DNA from: Triparma columacea | Lineage: Eukaryota; Sar; Bolidophyceae; Parmales; Triparmaceae | Direction: 5' to 3' | Assembly (NCBI GenBank): GCA_030267965.1 | Contig: BRYA01000342.1 | Location: forward strand, 75,256-128,773 | Length of the DNA: 53,518 nt | Part shown: piece by piece, positions 1-10,263 of the stretch | Numbering within the stretch: the stretch's first letter is position 1 | Layout: each line of letters begins with the position of its first letter | The notes under the pieces: generated by a model | Database searches by the model: none | What the model was told of the DNA's origin: nothing | Seen by the model: only the letters and a program-made list of their open reading frames with translations | Made by a program: the position numbers and the translations under genes

Positions 1-3000
1 TCCATTGCCCGACGCGGAGGCCGAGGGCCGGAGTCGTTGAAAAGAGCACTGGTCAGCTTGAACTCCGGTTTGAAATCTTGCGTAAATTTAGAGTTTCCGA
101 GCGCTGGAGAGTACACCGAGTCCCCGCCGGACTTGGGTGGTGAAGTCAGATTGATCGAGGCAGAGCTGGGGGTAGAAATGTTCATTACAGGGATCCTACT
201 TTCGCTCTTCCTTTCACCCTCAATTTCGCAGATGCCGTCTTCGCTGTCGTCGATGTGGACGACGTCCCCGCTCGCTCCGCCAACAGTTTTGCTAATGACG
301 GCAGCCAAATCTCTCTCCTTGACATCGCCCATTATGACAGCGTCTTCGTCCAAGCACACAACACACACTCCTTCTCTGAGCTGCTTCCTTATCAAATGGT
401 CTAGCGTGCTGCTGCTCCCGAGTCCCCCCATAGCCATCTTAGCGACGCCACTGTCGGTGCCATCCTTGCTGGTAAGCAAGCCAATTAAGTATCCGCCGGG
501 TGCTTCCAGTGCCCCGAGGAGAGCCTCGGGAAGACGCGGAACGTAGCAGCACTGCCATTCCAACGGGAAAAGGAGCGCACGAAATATTTCTGCAACCTCT
601 GCGAGAACAGCGCCGCAAGAGGAGAGAAGAAGCACCCTGCCTTCCCTCAAAAGCACCGTGAAGACACGGAGAATATTTGGGATGGAAAGGGTACGGAATA
701 TGGAGATAAAGTCGAGATCCATAAGAGGGGGTGCCAGGGCTGCGGAAGTAGGAGGAGGGAGGACAATAGGCTCAAGAGTTGAGGCGCGGACAGGGATGCC
801 CTGGGCTTGAGGTATGAGGAGCATGTCCAAATGCAAATGGAAAGGCTCGCCGGAGACCACCGGTCTCGGCACGTGCTGCAAAAATGTTGTAATATGCCTC
901 TCGAGGGGGACAGGCGAGGTGGGAGAGAGGGATATCTGGTAGAGCTGAGAAAGGAAGGTTGAGAAGGCGCGGAAGAGAGGATGGCGAGAAAGTATCACCA
1001 GAACGAACGGTTTGTAGAGGCGGTGTATCTCTTTGCCGGAGTCTTTGTTTGTCTTTTCAGGGGTCGAGTTTGACTCGGAGCTGCCCTTGCTGGTGGACGA
1101 TCGACGCAGGCTCTTGTTCGGGCTGAACCAATTCCTCCAGCTGGGAGAAGTGACATCATGTGGTTAGCTTTCAAGTTTTCACTTCCTACCTTCCTTATTT
1201 CAGTCGTTCCGTCAAAAACTTCATCTCACCTCTCCCCCTTGAATTCCTTCTTGAAGACTCCTATCTCATCACCCGCGGCATCGCCAGTGAAACGGAAGAA
1301 CAAGTGCTCCCCGTCCTCAAAGACGTGCTCGTTGGTAACATGGGCAATAAATCCGGCATTGATGACAGCGTTCAACTTCTCGATAGCGGCCACTCTGTCC
1401 CCCTTGCAAAAGACCTTTGCAACATGCGTGATGGCTTCGACGCCAAGGAAGCACATGGGGTAGGTTTTCAGATGGTAGGTGCGGTCTTTGACGACTATTT
1501 CGTCCTTGAGGCTTCGCGCTATCAGCGCTAGAGACCTTAGTAGCCCTTGAGATATGGAAGATAGGCTAGGAGCCCGCAGAGGCATCTCGGATCCATCATC
1601 AGAGTCCGTGTCGCAGGAGCCCCAGACGCCGTCGAACTTTCTCATGAGCTCCCTTCCTACCGCCTCGTCTAGACGTTCGTGGAAAAGTAGCCCCGAGGCG
1701 TAGGACGACGATCCGTCGATCCCTGTAAACGTAAAGTGGAAGATGGAAGGTATCGGAGCATTTCTCCCTTTCTTATGAAGCAACCTGGCCCCTCCGGCAG
1801 GGAAACAGAAGCTAGGAAGCTCGGCGGCGGGCAGATCAAAAGCAGGGACGAACCCGCTACCCTTCTTTGGAGCAAAGTCCAGCGTTTTGGCTTCAAAAAG
1901 CTGCAAGTGCGCGGAGCGAAGAGAGATGCGTTAGTTTCGTAAATTGCGTATAGATTCCTTGTCTTTCCTTTCGCCATAACATGTCCTCGAGTTTGCCCCC
2001 TTTGATTTTGGCCAATTCTCACCTGATCGCAAAGACCAAGGGGGGGCGACATCTTCTTTCCAAGGCGAACGGTATTGCCCCCTCCCACAGCTGATGCGTT
2101 GATGTCACGAGGACAAAGCTCGAAGGAGGGGGGCGGGCGCTCGTTATCTACGCAGACACAAATGTCCAAGAGGGCAGGAGGGACGTGAAACTTGATATTG
2201 AAATCTTCTTCTTCGGCGAAAGGCGTATAAGGGACAGCACTGGAGGACGATGAGTGGCGGGATTTGACCCGCGACACTTTGACGGCCAGATAGAAGGAGG
2301 ACGAGTTGGGCCCGAGGGCACCAAAGGGGCGATCGTGGTTGAGGTCGGCTGGTTTCCCGGATATTGAGGTTTCTATTAGTTTCCAGCCTGTAGACTGCAC
2401 TGCTTGCGGAGTATTTGGCGTCTGGTTGATAGGAGTGGAGGGGGGGAGATTAAGGGGCACCTGGGGACTCCCCCCCTCATTGGTTGCGGGGAAAGACCCC
2501 TTCCGGACTATGGATAGGTCAGAAATATGTGGGTAGTGCTCTTGGTCCTGTGGTGGGTGAAGTTAGCGGCGAGGAGTGAATCGAGGTTTGTCAGGGTGAC
2601 TCGGGAGGCTGGTGTGCAAGCTGGCCCCAAACTCACCTCCAGCGGCAAGTTCCTCCGCCTCCTTACTGCCAAAAACATTGGGCCTTGGCCCACCTTCAAG
2701 CACCCGGCATTCAAGTCTGCCAGCCCTCCACCAGGTGTGAACTCTGTGGTGATTGTAGAGCGCGTTGAGTAAATGATGAACTACTCTGGACATCTGATTT
2801 CCCGACTCACAAGGCATACCCCAAGACTCACCAACTTTATCGTAACCCAAAGGAACCACTTCCTTACTGGTAAGTACGATGGCCACGTCGACAATAGCGT
2901 CGAGCCACATCTCCCGGAGGTTCGCAGGACTACTTTCACTCTCATTCATGGCTTGGACAGATGCCATTCCCAGGGTTGCGAACCATTCTGCGGTGCGAGA

Positions 3001-3054
3001 ATGAGAGAAAGTGGGGTCCTCAGGGTTTGTAGTGCCCGAGTATTGCGGGGGCAT
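1..3054 (-). CDS. MABP-DENN protein with a DEP domain (3' end missing)
   Basis: Probable Rab guanine-nucleotide exchange factor or related membrane-trafficking regulator. Five exons were read by splicing: 3054-2832, 2743-2637, 2547-2023, 1900-1230 and 1140 to the window edge; phases agree (0, 0, 2). About 888 residues are visible with no stop, so the C-terminus lies outside. Exons 1-3 carry two MABP-like segments, each with an A-D-L-N motif and a following hydrophobic strand (residues about 47-110 and 155-285). Residues about 300-370 are uDENN-like (a PSFCFP motif, then IFHFTFTGIDG). Residues about 398-485 form a DEP domain. Residues about 570-730 are a good cDENN match (IPNILRVFTVLLREGRVLLL, then the LFPLEWQCCYVPRLPEALL segment). 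The DEP domain lies between the two DENN parts. The start at 3054 is the first ATG of the first exon and lies 151 bp from the divergent HAD gene. Family assignment is from motif recognition only. Confidence 0.85.
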
Positions 3055-3205
3055 GAATTCTACCCTTGTATCTCCTTTGTGTGAGTTGCTGGTGGATTCT
3101 TTATGTTTATTGGGTGGAATCCGGTTTCAGCAAAACCGGATGGGATCATTTCTATCCAGTTCTAGGATTTATTTGCCCTGTTCTCTTAGAGAGGCAACGC
3201 CAAGC

Positions 3206-3934
3206 ATGGGGGGGTTTGTCTCAGGAAATGGTAAAGTTGACGCCGTATTGTGGGATCTCGATGGCACACTCATAGACACGTCTTCGTCATCCCTGCTCTC
3301 GCTCGTTGAAATTCTCGAGGAGTTTGGGGTCTCACTTGACCTGGCTCAGATCACACCAATCATTGAGCAGCAGAGCCACACTGGCGAGAAGAAGGACAAG
3401 GGAAAATGGGCCTCGACGGTGTTAGAAATGACGGGGCTAAAAAAGCTGACAGCTGAGGAACTGTTGAAGAGGTGGGATGAGAAAATGGTTCAAAAGAGAG
3501 CGTCGATAAAGGCGTTGCCAGGAGCAATCGAGGTTGTGAAGCACTTGAAGGAGTGCAAGATTCCGCAAGCGATTGTGACGATGTCGAACGCAAGGTCGGT
3601 TGCGGTCAAGCGTAAGCAGAATGAGGAACTGTTTGGCATGATGGATCTTATCCTTACCTCGGATGATAAAAGGATCAAGAATAGAAAACCACACCCCGAC
3701 TGTTACCTCCTCGCCTCGGAACTTCTCAATGTGAAATCGACACGGTGTGTTGTAGTCGAGGATTCACCAGAGGGGATGCGGGCGGGGAAAAGTGCTGGGT
3801 GCAAGGTCGTGGCGGTACCAGCTGCTTGGACTAAAAATATGGGGAGGAAATTGACGACGGACTTCCTCATAACAACCCTTAGAGACTTTCCCTTTCGCAA
3901 ACTGGGCCTGCCCAAGATGCGCTCTATTAAATAA
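3206..3934 (+). CDS. HAD-superfamily phosphatase, pseudouridine-5'-phosphatase (PUDP/GS1)-like
   Basis: Single-exon gene of 242 residues. All four HAD motifs are visible: motif I WDLDGTLID (nucleophile Asp plus Asp+2) near residue 15; motif II VTMSNA; motif III Lys in NRKPHPD; motif IV VVEDSPEGMRAGKSAG. The helical cap between motifs I and II and the IP-x-A-I-V-T-M-S signature resemble GS1/PUDP-type nucleotide phosphatases; the C-terminal RKLGLP recalls plant FMN hydrolases. Either substrate class is possible, so the substrate is not settled. I chose the ATG at 3206 because the domain begins 12 residues later. In-frame ATGs at 3140 and 3011 also exist and would add 22 or 65 low-complexity residues; the latter overlaps the divergent DENN gene. 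It is likely cytosolic if the short form is used. Confidence 0.85.
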   Translation: MGGFVSGNGKVDAVLWDLDGTLIDTSSSSLLSLVEILEEFGVSLDLAQITPIIEQQSHTGEKKDKGKWASTVLEMTGLKKLTAEELLKRWDEKMVQKRASIKALPGAIEVVKHLKECKIPQAIVTMSNARSVAVKRKQNEELFGMMDLILTSDDKRIKNRKPHPDCYLLASELLNVKSTRCVVVEDSPEGMRAGKSAGCKVVAVPAAWTKNMGRKLTTDFLITTLRDFPFRKLGLPKMRSIK

Positions 3935-3956
3935 CTATTTTTGTTTTGCATATACA

Positions 3957-6900
3957 TCACTCGTCCATTCTTATGAACTGGTCGAAGCGACTGATGCAAA
4001 TCTCCTCTGCTTCCCGTTGGGCATTTTTAACGGCAACTTCACCCCCGTGACTCAAAAGCGCAGACTGAAGAGTTTCTTTCTCGAGCTGTTGCTGGGCGAG
4101 CAACGCAAGCAAATCCTCATGCTCCACCTCGAGCTCCTCGTACATGGCACGAAGTCCTTCCACCTCTTCCATCAATTCGGCCTCCTCTCCACCCCAGACT
4201 CCCACATTGCGTTCCTCTCGCAGCTTGACCTTCTCCATCCTTAGTAGGCCCTCCTTCTCCCTGTCCTCAACTTGCTGCAACCTCATCTCAGCAATCCTGC
4301 ATCTCTCGGTCAAAATCACAGTGCTCCTTTCCGTCTCTTCAAAGTTTGCAGATATCCTCTGCGTGAGATGGCCATTCTCAGTCCGAAGTGCCTCGTTGTC
4401 GTTCCTTAGTTTCTCGCAATCCATGCGTAGCTGTCCCAGTGCCTCGAACTCTCCTTCCATTCCTTTATCTCTCCCTTCCTTGACAATCTCGAGAGTAGTC
4501 TTGAGCTCACCAATCTCACCAAGAAGCTGCGCAATACGATTCTCGGCATCTCTCTTTCCTTCCTTCAACGCTATAAATTCAGCTTCACGTCGACCAGCGG
4601 CGATGCCTGTGGCTTCCCGCAGTTTGCGCTCAAAACCAGTAGCAGTCTTTCTTGCACTTGCCAAGAGTTGAGCCTTCTCATACCGCAACCTCTCGATCTC
4701 CTTCTCCCCGACAGCTTCGTCCGTCGTTAGAGCCTGATTGAGGATAGAAACCTCGGTTTCTCTGTCTTCTGCTAACCGCCGGAGCTCATCACACTCTTTC
4801 TCTAGTCTTTGAACATCCTTCCTCATGCCTCTCATTTCATTCACATGTGTGTTAAGTAGCGTTTCCCTTTCTGATTCGAGCGACCCAATTCTAGCCTTGA
4901 ATGAGACTAGTGCTTCGTTGTGTCTATCCTTAACCCGATCGATGGTCTCCTTCATGAAGGAGCCATCGGCCCTCAGTGATTCCACCTCCCTCTCCAACAT
5001 CCCGATTTTGAGCCTAGCTGACGCGAGCTGCTCCTCACAGAGACGGTTAAACTTCTTGGATTCTTCGAGCTCGAGCTGACTTGATGCAAAGTTGCTTTTC
5101 GTGCTTTCCAGCTCCCTGCGCGTCATGGTTCTCACTCGTTCCTCTTCCTCTTGACGAGCCATGAGAACCTTCTCTTGAACACCAGAAACGTTAGACTTAG
5201 CGAGGAATTCGAGGTCAGATTTCAGGGAATGCACTTCCTGCTCCGCAACCTTCTTTGCGCGAACATGCTCGGCGATTACATCGTCCATCTGGACGCGAAG
5301 AGACTTTGTCTCGTTGACGGTATCTTTTAGGTTTATGTTTTCAACCGTGATATTGTCAATAGTTGTCTCGAGAGAAGTAACCTTCGATGTCAACTTGGCC
5401 TTCTCAGCAAAAGCCTCTTCCAGCCTTATGTTCGCTTCAGCCATCCAATTATCTGATTTCATCGCGGCCTCCTTCAAACTAGCTATTTCCATGTTAAGGG
5501 CAGCAACGTCTCCTGATACATCTCCCTTCGTACTGAGATCCTCTTGCATCTTCGACATGTTCACGGTCGCCTCGGCCATCCAAGCATCAGCAGCCTTAGC
5601 ATTCTCAGTAAGAGATGCGATCTCGCTTGTCAAGGCAAGCTTATCAGCCTCCACAGCAGCTATCTTCTTTGTGAGTTCGGCCTTCTCCTTGCTCAAAGCA
5701 GCAACTTCCTCTGATACATCTCCCTTAGTACTGAGCTCCTCCTGCATCTTCGCCATGTTCACGGTCGCCTCAGCCATCCAAGCATCAGCAGCCTTAGCAT
5801 TCTCAGTAAGAGATGCGATCTCGCTTGTCAAGGCAAGCTTATCAGCCTCTACAGCTTCCTCTGATACATCTCCCTTAGTACTGAGCTCCTCCTGCATCTT
5901 CGACATGTTCACGTTCGCCTCGGCCATCCAAGCATCAGCAGCCTTGGCGTTCTCAGTAAGAGATGCGATCTCGCTTGTCAAGGCAAGCTTATCAGCCTCT
6001 ACTGAAGCTATCTTCGTTGCGAGTTCGGCCTTCTCCTTACTCAATGCAGCAACTTCCTCTGATACATCTCCCTTAGTACTGAGCTCCTCCTGCATCTTCG
6101 CCATGTTCACGTTCGCCTCAGCCATCCAAGCATCAGCAGCCTTGGCATTCTCAGTAAGAGATGCGATCTCGCTTGTCAAGGCAAGCTTATCAGCCTCTAC
6201 AGATGCTATCTTCGTTGTGAGTTCGGCCTTCTCCTTGCTCAATGCAGCAACTTCCTCTGATACATCTCCCTTAGTACTGAGCTCCTCTTGCATCTTCGCC
6301 ATGTTCACGTTCGCCTCGGCCATCCAAGCATCAGCAGCTTGGGCCGTCTTTATCATCTCTTCTCTTTCTCTTTCGAACCTTGCATTTTTCTCCTGAATTT
6401 CGACGGCTGTGCTTTCTGTCAGCCTCAATTTCTCTTCCAAGTCATCAATCACTCTGCGTAAGCTCTTGCTATCCTCTCCATTTAGGGTTGGAGAGGGAGA
6501 GGAGAGGTCAATGCTATCAAAGTGCTCGTGTTGAGAAGTAGGAGTTGAAATATTCGTAGATGGGTCACTAAGCTTTTCGTTAAGTTCCAAATTCTGACTT
6601 GTGAGCGCATTTATCTCGTCCTGGAGGGATGTCATTGTGATACTCGTCTCTTCTTTCTCCCTTTGGAGAGTTTCAATTGTACCAGTACTTTCGTTCATGT
6701 TGGCAAGAAGCTTTCTGTTTTCATCTGCGAGGTTCTTGAGATTCTTCTGTGCAGCAGTCATCCACTCGTCTGCTGACTTAGAGTTGGACACGAGTTTCGC
6801 TACCTTGACGTCAGCTTCCTCCTTCTCCTTGCGCAGAGATTCTAGTTCCATACTAAAAGACTCCTCCCCGCTTCCCTTGGCAAGGAGAGCTTCTTCGAGC

Positions 6901-9900
6901 CTCTTGTTCTCCTCCCCGAGGCTCTCGAGATTCTTCTGTGCGGCAGTCATCCACTCGTTTGCTGACTTCGAATTAGCTTTGAGCTCGGCAATCTGTTCTC
7001 CCTCTTCTGTCTGCATCTTGGCAACTAATTCTACGAAGTCTTCTTTCTCTTTTCTCAAATGAGCGATTTCGTCAAGCAGAGCCTTGTCGTTTATTCTCCC
7101 TTCGGCTTGGTTGGACCCACCAGAAAGGAGTCGCTCGTTGTCAGAAGTGAGCTGCTCGATTTGATCATTTGCAGCTTTCATCCTGGCGTCCGTTGACCTC
7201 GCATTGTCCTTCAGGCGATTGAATTCTATTCTCTCGTTCTCCGATAGAGTAGGCTCGCTCATCCCGAACCCATTTCTTACCCCTCCTCCTCCCTGGCTAA
7301 CAATGTCTTCCAACTCGATGTTCCTGGCGCCTAACTCTTCCATTTTCTCGTGTGCCATTTTCATCCATTTGTCCCCGTCCCTTAACTTCTCCTTCAGTTT
7401 TTCGATCTCCCCTTTTGAGTCCTCCGAACTGGTGACTGAAGTGGAAAGTTTGGCGTTGCGCAATTCGACCTCGAGGGCTTGGTACATTTTGTTCAGCCCG
7501 TCGATCTCGCCCTCTTTCGTAGAAAGGAGAGTGTTCAGATCTTGCACTTGCGTTGTCAGGGTCTCTTCGGCTCGCTTCAACCGAGCCTCCTCTTCTATGT
7601 TAGTGACGTTATCGCCCCCCACCACAACATTCAACTTTGTGCGAAGGCTTGAGTTGACCGCCTCGGCATCTGCCTTCAACTTAATGGTTCCCTCAAGATC
7701 CTTCTTCAACTCTTCGATCTCCTTCACCTGCTGTTGGATTAGTACATTCAAAGGGCTTTCTTCCTCGACGTTGGAAGATCCACTTGTTACCTCTTTAACA
7801 ATTCGTCTTCGAATTGTATCTGCAATGTCGAAGAACCACGTTCGCGTAAGCTGGGAGTCCAGCGAGGAAGAGGAGGATGTTGCATGTGTTTTTCTCGCCG
7901 CCTCTAGCGTGTTGGTGAAGTTAGAAATTCCAATTTTGGACTGAATAAGCTCCAAAATTGTTTGTCTTGTCCAACCAGCGTGTTCATCTTCTCCAAAATG
8001 CTCCAAGCACATCCCGAACAGGAGGATCACAAGTCCATTCTGCTGCACGTTGTCTGACTTGAGCAGCTTGAGAAGTGCAATCGAATCAGGTAAAGAGAGG
8101 AAAGAGTGAACGGCTGTGGGGCAACCCGAGCACCATTCGCACAGGAGGGTGAGAAGCGCAAGCGAAGTTTCGCCACTTTCGGGCGAAGAGGTTGAGGAAG
8201 AGAGATGTGTCACCAGTGTCTGCAGAAGCGAGGGAGGGATGCGTAGAAGAATTTCCTTCGCAGCCTCGCCTCCGCAATTTAAGAGGGCAAAGAGAGACTT
8301 TGAGGCACCGATGACGTTAATAGAGAAAGATGAGGAGGAAGAGGAGGAGGAGGCTGCATGGGTGTAAAGCGATTGAGAAAGATCCGCGATAATCTGCTTC
8401 ACAATAGGCTGCGTGATTTCGACTTCCATGCCGTCATCGTCCATCGGAGGCGGTGGGGGCGCGAGGGCGTGCATGATAAACGTCGATGATGTGTTGGGAG
8501 TCAACAGACAGCGGAGGGTGGTCACAGCCGAGGTGGAGGAGGAAGAGGGTGATATGGCAATGTTGAGAAGGGGGGTCGTTACGGTCGCCGCGATTTCGTC
8601 CTTGACGAGCTCAGGTGCCCCGTTGCATATGAAGGAGAGGACGTCGAGCGCGAGGTTTTGAATTTCGGGGGGTGGGGTGGGATCGTAGGATGAAGGGGAT
8701 TTGGGCGGGGTGAAGATTGCCAGTTTGTAAAGATTGTTGGCGAGAGGGGGGATGGAAACGAGGAACTGCTGGCGCTCAGACTTCGACTCGGAAGGGGCGT
8801 CTACGATAGACAACTTGATAGTCTGGAGTGAGAGAGAAATTATTTTCTCCTCGGACGGCTTGAGGGATGCACGAGGGATCTTTTCCGGGGCGGCGGTGCT
8901 GTTGTTCTGTCCCAGAAGGGCGGCTATGTGCGCATCATCGTCGTCTGTCATCCCTGGTCCGTCGACGGTCCGGTATACCCAGGCTGAGGCATTCGTAATG
9001 TCGAGAAGGGTGGGGAGGACGGCCATGGCAATCTTTGATTGGTAGAGGAGGGTCACCCCGTCATCCCGGGCAAGAAAATTAATGAGCTTGAGGGCATCTT
9101 GCACAACGATCGATCCACCGGTCAGCCCACTTTCGTGCTGCGCGGAGAACAAGAAGGAGCGAAGCGGAGGGAGGTTGCGTTAGTTTTTTTATTGCCGAAC
9201 TTCGCTTTTTGTCCATTCTCACCTCGATTATGGAAAAAAGGCGATCAAAGCCCTCCGAGAATGCCACCAGCTTGCGCACTACCTCTGATTTCTCCACCAT
9301 ACCAGTGAGGAGCAAAAGTACCTCGTTCCTGACAGACTCGTCGCAAATTGACTCGTCGGAAGTCAGAAGGTCTACGAGCCTGTTCAATCCCGATGGCGTC
9401 TCAATGACGGCCTGCTCGAAAACCTGGGACTTCAATTTGAAAAGGATGGTCAGAAATTGGACGCACAGTGTCCTGGAGGGGGGACGAAGTGTTGTGTTAG
9501 TGCTAATTGAATTGTCTTTAAACTCTTTTGCCCTTTCTCACCTTGCCACAACGTCCTGCACAACATTCTCCTTGTCATACATCATGTCCAGAAGAGATGC
9601 GACGATGCCCCTGTCCTGGTCCACTGCGTCACGAGTCAAGCGGAACGACAGGATCGAATCGGCAAGCTGCGAGGGGAATGAGGGGAGGGGTTAGTTTTAA
9701 GAAGAGAGATCATGCGGCAACATGCAGCAATGAAAGCTGTGAATCTCACCTTCGTCCTCGTGTGAACAGAGGTGGAGGGGGACGTGAGGAGCAAAATGAA
9801 GAGCTGGCAGATCTCGCTACTGCCCTCCAGGACAGCTGTGTCGTTCCTCGTTTTACAATTTGTGATCAGAGAGAGAGCATTGTCCATAAAATCGTACAGA

Positions 9901-10154
9901 CCGACTAAATTCGACGCTTCCGACAACAAAGCGGTGTCCTCCTGTGGTTTGGGAAGCAGAGTGGTGGTGTAAAGGTCGCATGGTATTAGTCATGGTTAGA
10001 TTCTAGGAGAGTTTTCGTTTGTCGATCGGCGCTATGATGTCCATAATCTCACCATTTGGGCAAAAAGATCGCAAAATGACGAGATTGCGGCACGTGCATC
10101 GCTGGAATCTGTTGCTGTTGTTAGCCGGTTGGCAAGGAGCCCGGGAGATTCCAT
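3957..10154 (-). CDS. USO1: USO1/p115-type vesicle tethering factor with expanded coiled-coil tail
   Basis: Golgi/ER vesicle tether. Five exons: 10154-10053, 9941-9750, 9666-9542, 9472-9223 and 9137-3957, giving about 1,949 residues with consistent phases. Residues 1 to about 650 form an armadillo-like globular head; the exon 4/5 junction restores the conserved block LTGGSIVVQDALKLINFLAR, matching the p115 head signature GGIVVEDCLxLLxNLL. From about residue 680 to the end the protein is almost continuous heptad coiled coil rich in E, K and L. Animal p115 is about 960 residues and yeast Uso1 about 1,790, so the tail is long, partly because of an internal 66-residue tandem repeat (separate entry). 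The short first exon begins at the only ATG before the head. The gene lies tail-to-tail with the HAD gene (22 bp between stops). Long ORFs on the plus strand here are shadows of the repeats. Confidence 0.88.
5515..6340 (-). repeat. 198-bp tandem coding repeat in the USO1-like tail
   Basis: The marker gatacatctccc recurs at 5515, 5713, 5863, 6061 and 6259, so spacings are 198, 150, 198 and 198 bp. Each full unit encodes 66 residues with the cores AADAWMAEANVNM, QEELSTKGDVSEE and EADKLALTSEIASLTEN. One unit lacks 48 bp (16 residues, the AALSKEKAEL block), so the frame and nearly the heptad register are kept. Copies are close to identical at the DNA level, which implies recent expansion or conversion. 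Confidence 0.95.
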
Positions 10155-10263
10155 GGGCTGGGTGTTTTGAGCAAAACACACTTTTTGTCTTCCAAAAGGA
10201 GCAAAAGTTTAAAGTTCGGAGGGGGGTTTGATAATGGGGTGAAAGAGGCTTCCGTTCTTTGTT

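Noticed and set aside
37..546. 169-codon plus-strand frame at the left edge
   Set aside because: Antisense of the cDENN-encoding exon, whose minus-strand frame gives a convincing DENN domain.
5314..6396. 360-codon plus-strand frame across the USO1-like repeats
   Set aside because: It is the antisense of the 198-bp coding repeat; periodic and low-complexity, with no start context or domain.
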